A stretch of 63,839 nt of DNA from Bacteroidales bacterium (lineage in GTDB: Bacteria; Bacteroidota; Bacteroidia; Bacteroidales; PUMT01), in assembly GCA_007135095.1 (NCBI GenBank), contig SLJO01000077.1, positions 1-63,839 of the forward strand. The letters are read 5' to 3'. This document shows positions 1 through 8,028 of this stretch, piece by piece; the stretch's first letter is position 1, and every line of letters starts with the position of its first letter. The notes under the pieces are model-generated. The model saw nothing but the letters and a program-made list of their open reading frames with translations. It had not been told where the DNA came from and made no database searches. The translations under genes were made by a program, and so were the position numbers.

Positions 1-1265
1 CCATAGCGGCCCAGGCCAATGATAATGGCATCAAATTGGGCCATTTTCATCTGCTTGACCTTTACTTCACGGTATGGATCCTTTCTCTCGAAAATCACCA
101 GAAACGGTGAAATAGCCTCAAAAATCTGATGGGAATACAGTATCATGTAGGTGGACAACCCAATAGTAATTAACCCCACAAGGGTTATCAGTCCCACCGT
201 CTGATCCCCGATATGGCCCAGTTGATAACCAAGAGCAGCAAGGATCAGGGAAAATTCACTTATTTGAGCCACTGCCAGGCCGGAAAGGAAGGAGGTTCGT
301 TTGCGGTAACCCATCAGACCCATTATGATAAGAACTATCAAAGGATTCCCTATAAGAACAAAAAACGAAAAGATAAGTGCCGGCCTGATCTGGCCACCAA
401 TAAGGGAAAGATCAAGCCCGGAGCCGAGCGTGACAAAAAAGAATAATAAAAGGAAATCCCTTAAAGTGGTAAGTTTACCGCTGATCATTTCGCGGTAATC
501 GGTTGATGCAAGTGAAACACCGGCAAGAAATGCGCCTACTTCCCTGCTAAATCCAAGATAATCGCCGGTTGCGGCAAGCAGCAGAGCCCATGATATTGAA
601 AACAGGATAAGCAATTCCTGGGAGTATACCATTGCTTTAACAACATGGGGTAATACAAAGCGCATAAGGAGGCCAACTATTGCCAGCATCCCCAGACCTT
701 TTAAAATTACCAGCGCAATGTCAAACGCAGGGTTCCCGATGATTTCCGTGCCAAGAGCCGAAAGGAATATCATGACAAGGACAACGACAATATCCTGCAC
801 GATAAGGAACCCGATAGATATTTGTCCGTGCAATGAATCAATTTCCTTTTTGTCAGAAAGCAGCTTTACTATTATAATTGTGCTTGAAAAGGTAAGTGCT
901 ACGGCAACATACAGTGATATGATAACAGAAAAGCCCATGGCTATTGCCATCAGGTAACCGAAAAATGACGTGAACAATACCTGTCCGAGCCCTGTGAGAA
1001 GCGCGACCTTTCCCGTCGATTTAATCAGCTTAATGTCAAGCTTGAGTCCGATAACAAACAGGAGTATGGCAATGCCAAGGTCGGCAAGCAAATGGATCTG
1101 CTCAATCGACTCAAGCAGATCAAGCCCCCATGGACCCACAAGAATTCCCACCCCTATAAAGGCAACTATCAGCGGTTGTTTCAGTAACCGCCCTACCAGT
1201 CCGACGATGGCAGCAATGATAAGAATTACCGCGAGTTCAAAAAAGGGGTTATCAATCAATTCCAT
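1..1265 (-). CDS. Kef-type cation/proton antiporter, C-terminal part beyond the left edge
   Basis: Minus-strand reading frame that starts with ATG at 1265 and is still open at base 1, so about 421 N-terminal residues are present. The translation is very hydrophobic, with roughly a dozen membrane segments typical of the CPA2 (Na+/H+ exchanger, KefB/C) family, including LLADLGIAILLFVIGLKLD and FLAGVSLASTDYRE. Near the window edge the protein leaves the membrane part and reads FDAIIIGLGRYG, the first strand and glycine-rich turn of a TrkA-N (RCK) nucleotide-binding domain. The likely role is potassium or sodium efflux in exchange for protons at the inner membrane, gated by the cytosolic RCK domain. 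The transported ion cannot be read from the sequence. The small plus-strand frames here are shadows. Confidence 0.9.
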   Translation of the reverse strand, partial: MELIDNPFFELAVILIIAAIVGLVGRLLKQPLIVAFIGVGILVGPWGLDLLESIEQIHLLADLGIAILLFVIGLKLDIKLIKSTGKVALLTGLGQVLFTSFFGYLMAIAMGFSVIISLYVAVALTFSSTIIIVKLLSDKKEIDSLHGQISIGFLIVQDIVVVLVMIFLSALGTEIIGNPAFDIALVILKGLGMLAIVGLLMRFVLPHVVKAMVYSQELLILFSISWALLLAATGDYLGFSREVGAFLAGVSLASTDYREMISGKLTTLRDFLLLFFFVTLGSGLDLSLIGGQIRPALIFSFFVLIGNPLIVLIIMGLMGYRKRTSFLSGLAVAQISEFSLILAALGYQLGHIGDQTVGLITLVGLITIGLSTYMILYSHQIFEAISPFLVIFERKDPYREVKVKQMKMAQFDAIIIGLGRY

Positions 1266-1377
1266 AAATACAAAAATAACTGTTTAACCCCTTATTACCA
1301 TCAAAAAAACAACCTGATAATAACTCACTCAGAGCAATCCGGCAGGGATACCTGGCCGGTCTATTTTGGTAATTTTT

Positions 1378-2505
1378 TCATTTAAGGTGCTTCTCAAACC
1401 AATCAAGCATTTCAATTTTCATTTCATCAGTGAAGACGTGTCCTGTATTTTCATAAACTATGCTCTTAAAATTGCCTTGATGGTTGTAAAGGTTATAGAC
1501 AGTTTCAAGTTTATCCTCCAGGACCCTTATACCGCTTAGCGGCGAACCAAGGTCACTGTCACCGGTAAGAACCAGGAATGGCCTTGGAGCAATCAGACCC
1601 ATCAGGGCTTCGGTATCAAAATGCTTAAGCATTCCCGGAACAAAATAATATATGCCGTGGGCACGCAGCTGGCGCTGTTCGATCAGCTCCTTATACCGGG
1701 TAAAGCAGGCAATGCCGACCACGACCTTTATGCGTTCATCGAGTGCCGCCAGCCACCATGCACGGGTACTTCCCATGCTCATCCCTTCAATACCAATCCT
1801 TTCCGCGTCTATTTCGGGGCGGCTTACCAGATAATCTATTGCAATCTGTTCATCGCGAAGCTGCATTCCCCAGAGTGAACGGCCAAACCATGAATTAATC
1901 TTAAACAGGGATAATTCCTGGTCAGCCCTGGTTTGCATCTCCATATCTCCTGCAGGACCCTGACCACGCCTCTCGCCGTTGAAATAACTGTCAATTGCCA
2001 TCACAGCATAACCGTTCGAGATGAAGAGCGCCAGGACATCCTGTGCAGTGGCCGGGTTCGATCCGAATATGTTATCCTTGCTGCTACCATGGCCATGCAG
2101 TCCGATAATAACCGGCACCTTACCCTCCACGCTGGTGGGTATGGCAATGTATCCGGGCACCCATGAATCAACGCCGTTATCAAAAATGAACTTTTCCAGG
2201 ATGTACCCGTTTTTTTCTTCCCTGGAAACTGTCCTTACATTCAACTGTTCCGGACGCGCAGGAATGTCGCCCAGAAGCTGCACTATCGTTTCCCTCACTC
2301 CGGTGCGTTCTTCTTTCCAGGCGGGCAGGTTGTCCGGGAAATGGAAATCAGGATAGTTCCAGTTCCGGTAATGATCCGGGACCCCTTCCCATGGCTCCTG
2401 CCAGACACCTGATTCAGTGTCTGATTGCGCAATTGCCGGAACATTCAGGCCGGCAGCAATGATGAGGCTTACTAATAAAAGCAATGATTTTTTTTTCATG
2501 ATCAT
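1378..2505 (-). CDS. Secreted alpha/beta-hydrolase, acetyl-xylan-esterase/dienelactone-hydrolase-like
   Basis: A 375-residue protein with an N-terminal signal peptide (about residues 1-26, ending AIAQ), so periplasmic or exported. It has the alpha/beta-hydrolase pattern: an oxyanion-side GLHGHG motif (135-140), nucleophile elbow G-M-S-M-G with Ser243, an acidic residue in the TGDSD stretch (Asp316 or Asp318) and His356 in ENTGH. The long N-terminal part before the core resembles the Bacteroidota esterases often found with carbohydrate-degradation genes. The substrate is unknown; a carbohydrate ester is a guess from the family. The next gene on the same strand, a secreted M55 peptidase, ends 173 bases upstream of this start, so co-transcription is possible but not shown. 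Confidence 0.82.
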   Translation of the reverse strand: MIMKKKSLLLLVSLIIAAGLNVPAIAQSDTESGVWQEPWEGVPDHYRNWNYPDFHFPDNLPAWKEERTGVRETIVQLLGDIPARPEQLNVRTVSREEKNGYILEKFIFDNGVDSWVPGYIAIPTSVEGKVPVIIGLHGHGSSKDNIFGSNPATAQDVLALFISNGYAVMAIDSYFNGERRGQGPAGDMEMQTRADQELSLFKINSWFGRSLWGMQLRDEQIAIDYLVSRPEIDAERIGIEGMSMGSTRAWWLAALDERIKVVVGIACFTRYKELIEQRQLRAHGIYYFVPGMLKHFDTEALMGLIAPRPFLVLTGDSDLGSPLSGIRVLEDKLETVYNLYNHQGNFKSIVYENTGHVFTDEMKIEMLDWFEKHLK

Positions 2506-2678
2506 ATTATTTAATTACCAGTTCATAATTTCTGTTTTTTCTCTGTTCCGGCTCCGGGTTGGCCCTTACCGGTTTTCCCGGGGAACTGTATCGGCAGCGG
2601 GTTATTTACCCGTAAAGAAACCCCTTCCGGCTGATGTGGTAACACAGGGCAGAAAAGGACGGCATGGAAATCAAAGGA

Positions 2679-3578
2679 TCATTGTTCTTTCATCCTCTCA
2701 AGGATATCAGGGCTGACCAGGAGGTGAAGGGCATCAGGAATCACCCATTCCCTGGTTATAACCCTGGGTTCAGGAAGGGATGGATCAAGGTCGAGGTATT
2801 CAATTTTTGCCTGAATCGGGGTTTCCAGGATATAAGGCTTGCATTTTGAAATAGCTGCAATGGCTTTTTTGGCTCCTTCATAGAGAGCCTGCCGGGTTTC
2901 CTGGAAGGGGTATAAAACGGCGGCCTCCTGTGATATCCCCTCCTTGACAGCTACCGTGATAATTTCATCTCCGAAGAATTCTATCCCTTCACGGCATGCA
3001 GCAACATCACCTGTCACCATAATCGTTGGCACACCAAAATAACCTGCTATCGCAGCAACCTGTGCAAGCTCACCGGATTCAACCCCATTATACCAGTACC
3101 GGTTTTCAGTCCTTGAAGACTGGGTATGATTCAGTACCCCGTCGGGGGTGCCCATCATGGCATGCAGGCCAAAGTGCACCAGTCCGTCGAAAGACTCGTC
3201 AATCCCCCATATACCCGGTCCCGGTCGGGGCCGGCCGGTAATGTATGTTGCGCCGGGCACCATCATATGCGGGATCAGTGACCCCGATCCATGCCCGTCG
3301 AGAATGACAATTTCTTTTGCACCACCATCCTGCAAGCCTCGTATAAGGGCTGCAAGATCATCCATAAAGTATTCGCAGGCCTGGATATTGAGCGGCGTGT
3401 CCTTTTCCCTTGTCTGGGAAAATTTATATACTCCGCTTACTCCCTCAAGGTCAGTCATGACATAAATTTTCTGAGCATCAATCCCTGGCAGTGCTAGGGT
3501 CAGTAACATTACAGTCACCCCTATCAGCCGGTTCAGAACAGGCCCTGGGGAAATGGTTCGGTTCATGGTTTTTTCCAT
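2679..3578 (-). CDS. M55-family D-aminopeptidase (DppA-like), secreted
   Basis: 299 residues. After a hydrophobic leader the mature part opens with IYVMTDLEGVSGV, the signature of peptidase family M55 (DppA), whose Asp and Glu (Asp43 and Glu45 here) bind zinc. A second family motif, VILDGHGSGS, follows. DppA is a decameric zinc aminopeptidase acting on D-amino-acid peptides. Unlike the cytosolic Bacillus enzyme, this one carries an export signal. Met5 (MNRTISPG..., 3566) is an equally good start and gives a more usual signal peptide. Possible roles are turnover of D-Ala peptides from peptidoglycan or peptide scavenging. A run of unexplained sequence follows upstream of its start. Confidence 0.87.
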   Translation of the reverse strand: MEKTMNRTISPGPVLNRLIGVTVMLLTLALPGIDAQKIYVMTDLEGVSGVYKFSQTREKDTPLNIQACEYFMDDLAALIRGLQDGGAKEIVILDGHGSGSLIPHMMVPGATYITGRPRPGPGIWGIDESFDGLVHFGLHAMMGTPDGVLNHTQSSRTENRYWYNGVESGELAQVAAIAGYFGVPTIMVTGDVAACREGIEFFGDEIITVAVKEGISQEAAVLYPFQETRQALYEGAKKAIAAISKCKPYILETPIQAKIEYLDLDPSLPEPRVITREWVIPDALHLLVSPDILERMKEQ

Positions 3579-4167
3579 TTGTGAAAAAGTTAATGAAATT
3601 AGTATTCAGTTGGGTTTTTATGCAGATAATTTCAAATTCGGCATTTCTATTCCATGAAGCCAGCATGTCATATAATTGTCCGGTTCCTGCCCCCACGCTC
3701 TTCAAAAGTACATTAAAAATTTTATCAGCTTTAATTACATACAGACAAGATGAAAAAATTTTATGTTAAAGCGAAGCGGTTCCTCCTTTAATGTATCCAT
3801 TAAGCGAAAATCCTTCAGGGCACAATACTATTGTATGTAAAACCGACCTTCAGGTCAAATTACACAAAGACAGATGAAAATTTGCAATAGCATGTGCAGG
3901 TCAAGGCCTGGGATGGCGCACGCAAATGACCCGGCAAGAATAAATGGTGCCGGCGGGCATGCGGTATTTACCGGTAAGCGGGATATCCGCTACCATGAAG
4001 TATGGCGGAAGGCAATGTGAGTCTGATCAAAGATGATTTAACATCTGGAATCTGCAAGTAAAAACCGATATAAGCTCAAAGTCACCTCTGTAAAGAGAAG
4101 CGAAAGGAACCTGCTGTGCATTTAGCACATCTGAGGCAGGGGAGATAATCAGCGAAATTCAGGCTGC
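3579..4167. other. 589-base gene-free spacer, AT-rich left part, hairpin-rich right part
   Basis: No convincing reading frame on either strand. Bases 3579-3890 are AT-rich and hold the upstream region of the M55 gene. Bases 3890-4145 contain many perfect inverted repeats and are listed separately. The right end meets the stop of the DUF1573 gene. Confidence 0.6.
3894..4140 (+). ncRNA. Candidate structured RNA, possibly a degenerate group II intron 5' fragment
   Basis: Within 250 bases the plus strand can form at least seven compact hairpins: CAGG/CCTG (3897-3910), CCGGC/GCCGG (3931-3953), GGTA-GCGG/CCGC-TACC (3973-3994), GATG/CATC (4032-4045), CTCT/AGAG (4086-4097), and TGTGC/GCACA (4115-4129) nested inside CCTGC/GCAGG (4110-4140). 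A GTGC/GCAC pairing closes the first one. A GCGAAAGGAAC stretch lies between two hairpins, which is reminiscent of group II intron domain I. No reverse transcriptase gene or intron 3' end follows, so if it is an intron it is a remnant. Strand and class are inferred; a repeat-derived or regulatory RNA is also possible. Confidence 0.3.
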
Positions 4168-4590
4168 CTAATCCTGCAGGGTGATATCACCTTTGGGTTC
4201 AACTACCGCTCCCTGAATGCGCAATATTGCGGTCTGCCGGTTTTCAGCATTGGACTGGATGGTAACGGTCCGGCGTATCCTGTGAGGCTGGGGTACTATT
4301 CTGAACTGCACCTCTACAAATCCGCTGTCGCTCGGTGAAATGGGCTGTTTGGTGTAATCATTGACCCTTGTTCCGCAGCATGCCCGTACATTTGAAAGTA
4401 CCAGCGGCTGGTTACCCTGATTAAATACTGTGAACCTCAATTTACCATCGGGAAGATTTTCGGTCGACATCTCTCCGTATTCATGCAGTTCCCTGTCAAA
4501 TGCAATAAATGCTCCCCGTTGCTCCTGCGAAAGCAGTGACCCAAAGGAAAACATAACAAGTACCGATAGTGAAAGAAAAATTTTCATCAT
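4168..4590 (-). CDS. DUF1573 secreted protein
   Basis: Small exported protein of the DUF1573 family, common in Bacteroidota. From Met16 of the open frame (4590) the protein begins MMKIFLSLSVLVMFSFG, a clear signal peptide; the frame opens upstream at 4635 but the extra 15 residues would spoil the leader. The mature part is an Ig-like beta-domain with the family pattern: FDRELHEYGEM, then FTVFNQGNQPLVLSNVRACCGT, where usual members have a Cys in the same turn, and a final VTIQSNAE strand. Function is unknown; the fold resembles domains that bind other envelope proteins. It stands alone between a structured spacer and the divergently transcribed acyl-CoA ligase gene. Confidence 0.82.
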   Translation of the reverse strand: MMKIFLSLSVLVMFSFGSLLSQEQRGAFIAFDRELHEYGEMSTENLPDGKLRFTVFNQGNQPLVLSNVRACCGTRVNDYTKQPISPSDSGFVEVQFRIVPQPHRIRRTVTIQSNAENRQTAILRIQGAVVEPKGDITLQD

Positions 4591-4839
4591 GCTAATTTTA
4601 CTGTTATAAAAAGTCAATATTGACGTTGGCATCATAATTGTTCATTACGAAAGTTGAATATAAATGTTGCATAAAATTAATACAAGTACCGGTTCAAATT
4701 CAAATATCATGCCGGATTTAATGAATTTTAACATTAGGGCCGGCCACTGTCAAGAACTAAAACTATTTCATGCTGTTTATTATTATGTCAGGGATAAGAA
4801 ATACGCTACGCCCCTGTTACAAAATATGGCAATTTTGGC

Positions 4840-4847
4840 TACATTTG
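4840..4847 (+). promoter_or_regulatory. Bacteroidota -7 promoter box (TACATTTG) for the acyl-CoA ligase gene
   Basis: TACATTTG followed by C fits the Bacteroidota -7 consensus TAnnTTTG. It lies about 45 bases before the start codon at 4892. No good TTTG -33 box is visible at the usual 19-20 base distance, so the call rests on the -7 element and position. Confidence 0.4.
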
Positions 4848-4891
4848 CACTGTTTTTGTATCCGGTAATCAAAAAGATAAAAACCTGAAAA

Positions 4892-6613
4892 ATGAATATC
4901 CCTAAAAGTCAAACCCTTGCTGCCTTACTTGAAAACAGCAATCAACTCTATCCTGACAGGATTGCCCTGTCATTTGTCGGGGGCACTCCCTACAAATATT
5001 CCATGGTGTACAGCCTGGCAAAAGAAATTTCCGGCTTGCTTGCCGATAAAGGCATCCGGAAGGGGGACAGGGTTGCAATCCTCAGTCAGAACATGCCGCA
5101 ATGGGGTATTGCATATCTTGCCATCACCTCAATGGGCGCCGTAACAGTGCCGATACTGACAGAATTCAATGAAAGGGAAATTAAGAAAATCCTTGAACAC
5201 TCGGAGACAAGCGCTGTAATAGTTTCCGGTAAACTGGCACCCAAGCTTAAAAACGCGCTGCCCGGAAGTCTTCATACCATAATTCATGCTGATGATTTCA
5301 GTCTGGCTGACCGCGGGCATCTGGAGGAAACAGGAAAAATCAAAGTTGTTCAGAGTCATAGTCAATGGAAGAATGATATTGACAGGATAAAAGGCAAACA
5401 GGACATAAATGAACCCGGTGAAGATGACCTGGCAGCCATATTGTACACCTCCGGTACAACAGGAAATCCAAAAGGGGTAATGCTGACCCACAAAAATCTT
5501 GTGTCCAATGCAATAAACACAGGTCACATTCAGGATGTAACCCTTGATGACAGGATGCTTTCTGTACTTCCCCTGTCGCATACCTATGAATGCACCATCG
5601 GTTTCATTATACCCATGATGAACGGCGCATCGGTCTATTATCTTGAAAAACCCCCTACTGCTGCCGTCCTGGTGCCAGCAATGCAGGAGGTAAAACCCAC
5701 CATGATACTTACGGTGCCGCTTATTATCGAAAAGGTTTATAAGCTCCAGGTGCTGCCAAAGATCCAGGGTTCCCCCGTGATGAGATCACTGTTTAAGGTG
5801 CCCTTCTTCCGCCGTCAGATTCATAAAATAGCAGGAAAAAAACTTTACAATACCTTCGGAGGCAATTTACATTTCTTTGGCATTGGAGGCGCAAAACTTG
5901 CCGCCGATGCCGAGCAGTTCCTTCGTGATGCCAAATTCCCCTATGCCATAGGTTACGGACTGACTGAAACTTCACCCCTGCTTGCCGGATGCACTCCTTC
6001 ACTTACCCGTTACCGGTCTACCGGGTTTAGCCTGCCGGGACAAATGCTGAAAATTGACAATCCAAATTCAATCACCGGGGAGGGAGAGATCCTTGCCAAA
6101 GGGCCTAATATCATGAAGGGATATTACAAGGATAAGGAACAAACCGAAAAGGTCTTCACAGAAGATGGATGGTTCAAAACAGGTGATCTTGGAGTAATGG
6201 ATGAGGATAAATATCTGTACATCAAGGGAAGACTGAAAAATATGGTGGTGGGTCCCAGCGGTGAGAATATCTATCCCGAGGAGATAGAGTCAGTGATCAA
6301 CAACCAGTCGATGGTTCTCGAATCGGTGGTTTACGAGATGAGGGGAACCCTTGTGGCCCGCGTACACCTGAATTACGAGGAACTTGAGAAATACTACAAC
6401 GAACTGAAGGATTCAGCAAAGAATATGCAGGTACAGATGAGCGAACTCGTGCACGAAAAACTCGCCGAGATAAAGCAGAAAGTCAACAATGAGGTGAATA
6501 AATTTTCACGCATAAGCAAGATCATTGAGCAGCAGTCGCCATTTGAAAAGACACCAACACAGAAGATCAAGCGTTTCCTTTACCAGAAAAAAGAGGAGCT
6601 GGGCCGGGGATAA
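4892..6613 (+). CDS. Long-chain acyl-CoA synthetase (AMP-forming)
   Basis: 573 residues of the ANL adenylating superfamily. The phosphate-binding loop YTSGTTGNPKG lies at about 185-195. It is followed by GYGLTETSP (motif A5), GWFKTGDLG with the ribose-binding Asp, and the hinge region IKGRLKNMVVGPSGENIYPEEIE, all characteristic of FadD-like ligases. It activates fatty acids to acyl-CoA for degradation or lipid synthesis and is cytosolic or peripheral to the inner membrane. The C-terminal part is slightly longer than in FadD and ends in a Lys-rich helix. It is convergent with murF, with 46 bases between the stops. Confidence 0.92.
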   Translation: MNIPKSQTLAALLENSNQLYPDRIALSFVGGTPYKYSMVYSLAKEISGLLADKGIRKGDRVAILSQNMPQWGIAYLAITSMGAVTVPILTEFNEREIKKILEHSETSAVIVSGKLAPKLKNALPGSLHTIIHADDFSLADRGHLEETGKIKVVQSHSQWKNDIDRIKGKQDINEPGEDDLAAILYTSGTTGNPKGVMLTHKNLVSNAINTGHIQDVTLDDRMLSVLPLSHTYECTIGFIIPMMNGASVYYLEKPPTAAVLVPAMQEVKPTMILTVPLIIEKVYKLQVLPKIQGSPVMRSLFKVPFFRRQIHKIAGKKLYNTFGGNLHFFGIGGAKLAADAEQFLRDAKFPYAIGYGLTETSPLLAGCTPSLTRYRSTGFSLPGQMLKIDNPNSITGEGEILAKGPNIMKGYYKDKEQTEKVFTEDGWFKTGDLGVMDEDKYLYIKGRLKNMVVGPSGENIYPEEIESVINNQSMVLESVVYEMRGTLVARVHLNYEELEKYYNELKDSAKNMQVQMSELVHEKLAEIKQKVNNEVNKFSRISKIIEQQSPFEKTPTQKIKRFLYQKKEELGRG

Positions 6614-6659
6614 CCGTTTAAAAACAGGGTCATCAGGGCAGGTGCGGTTTAATAGGGGA

Positions 6660-7961
6660 CTAGAGGGCGCCGGAACAGTTCTCCAGGCCGATCCCCCTTG
6701 ATCCTTTAAGCAGTATAAATCTGCCCGATACCGGGTTGTCTGTAAGCCATTCGGTTAGCTGTTCTGTATTTTTGAATTTAAGATAGCTGCCGGCAGCCGG
6801 AATATCATAAAACACTTTCCCAACCAGCATAACTTCCCTGAAATCATACCGGTCCACCATCCGGATAATTTTTTCATGCTCCCTGGTGCTGTACTGCCCA
6901 AGTTCAAGCATATCACCCAGAATAACCGACTTGTTTTCTCCCGGCATGGCTGCGAAATTTATGATGGCAGCCATCATGCTGTCGGGGTTGGCATTATATG
7001 CATCCAGCAATAACTTGTTTTTCTTTGTCGCGGTTATTTGTGAACGGTTGCTGGAAGGAATATAATTTTCCACGGCATCTTTTATCTGACCGGGGGAAGC
7101 TCCGAAATATACCCCTATACAGGCTGCAGCAATAATATTTTCAACATTATAGGTCCCTGCCATTTGTGTTTTTACATTCAGGGATTTGCTGAATTTTCGG
7201 GTTTTTATTTCCAGTTCAAGCTTTTCATCAGAAGCAAGCAGGCTCCCGGCCACAAAGTTTTCCTCTCCGGTTCCATAGGGGATAAAGTCAAGGCTGATCT
7301 CCTCTGAAAGCTCAACCAGATTGGGGCGGTCGGAATTAAGAAATGCCTTCCCCCCTGTCCTCTTAAGATAACGGAATAATTCACTCTTAGCCTTTCGCAC
7401 CCCTTCAGGTGAGCCAAAGCCTTCCAGGTGAGCAGAGCCTATATTGGTTATAAGCCCATGGTCCGGCATGGCTATGGTACAAAGTGTCTCAATCTCCCCG
7501 ATATGATTTGCGCCCATTTCAATGACGGCAATCTGGTGAGTCTCATTTAGCTCAAGCAATGTTAACGGCACGCCGATATGGTTATTCAGGTTTCCCCTGG
7601 TGGCAAGCGTCTTGTACCTGCAGGACAAAATTTCCCGCACCAATTCCTTGGTAGTTGTTTTGCCGTTGGAGCCGGTTATTGCAAGCACGGGAATCCTGAA
7701 CAGCTGGCGGTGATAGCAGGCCAGCTGCTGTAATGACGAAAGCACATTGCTGACAAGGATGGTCTGCCGGGGAACAACAAAGTCAGCATTATCAATAACG
7801 GCCATGCTGCAGCCGTTATCGATGGCCTGCCTGGCAAACGCGTTGCCATCGAATTTTTCTCCCTGAAGGGCAAAAAAGATCTTACCCGGTGAAGTAACAC
7901 GGCTGTCAGTTGTAACACCGGATGAGTCGAGAAAAACTCTGTATAATTCTTTTGTTTTCAA
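6660..7961 (-). CDS. murF: UDP-N-acetylmuramoyl-tripeptide--D-alanyl-D-alanine ligase
   Basis: 433 residues with the Mur ligase layout: an N-terminal substrate domain (VTTDSRVTSPGKIFFALQGE), an ATP-binding P-loop GSNGKTT (97-103), the central motif IEMGANHIGEI, and a C-terminal domain with LLDAYNANPDSM, diagnostic of MurF. It adds D-Ala-D-Ala to the UDP-MurNAc-tripeptide, the last cytosolic step of peptidoglycan precursor synthesis. It lies 67 bases downstream of gldJ on the same strand, an arrangement known from other Bacteroidota, so the two are probably co-transcribed. Confidence 0.95.
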   Translation of the reverse strand: MKTKELYRVFLDSSGVTTDSRVTSPGKIFFALQGEKFDGNAFARQAIDNGCSMAVIDNADFVVPRQTILVSNVLSSLQQLACYHRQLFRIPVLAITGSNGKTTTKELVREILSCRYKTLATRGNLNNHIGVPLTLLELNETHQIAVIEMGANHIGEIETLCTIAMPDHGLITNIGSAHLEGFGSPEGVRKAKSELFRYLKRTGGKAFLNSDRPNLVELSEEISLDFIPYGTGEENFVAGSLLASDEKLELEIKTRKFSKSLNVKTQMAGTYNVENIIAAACIGVYFGASPGQIKDAVENYIPSSNRSQITATKKNKLLLDAYNANPDSMMAAIINFAAMPGENKSVILGDMLELGQYSTREHEKIIRMVDRYDFREVMLVGKVFYDIPAAGSYLKFKNTEQLTEWLTDNPVSGRFILLKGSRGIGLENCSGAL

Positions 7962-8028
7962 ATGCTTATATTAAGAAAACCCCATTAAATAAATGAGGTT
8001 TCCGGATCAAAAAGTATGTGTGAAGTAT

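Noticed and set aside
3894..4140. Whether the hairpin-rich stretch is a riboswitch for the DUF1573 or M55 gene
   Set aside because: Both neighbours are on the minus strand, the stretch lies beyond the DUF1573 stop, and it is more than 300 bases from the M55 start, so it is badly placed for control of either.
4664..4888. 74-residue plus-strand frame ending just before the acyl-CoA ligase gene
   Set aside because: No domain, unusual composition, and the promoter box lies inside it; more likely a chance frame in the AT-rich control region.
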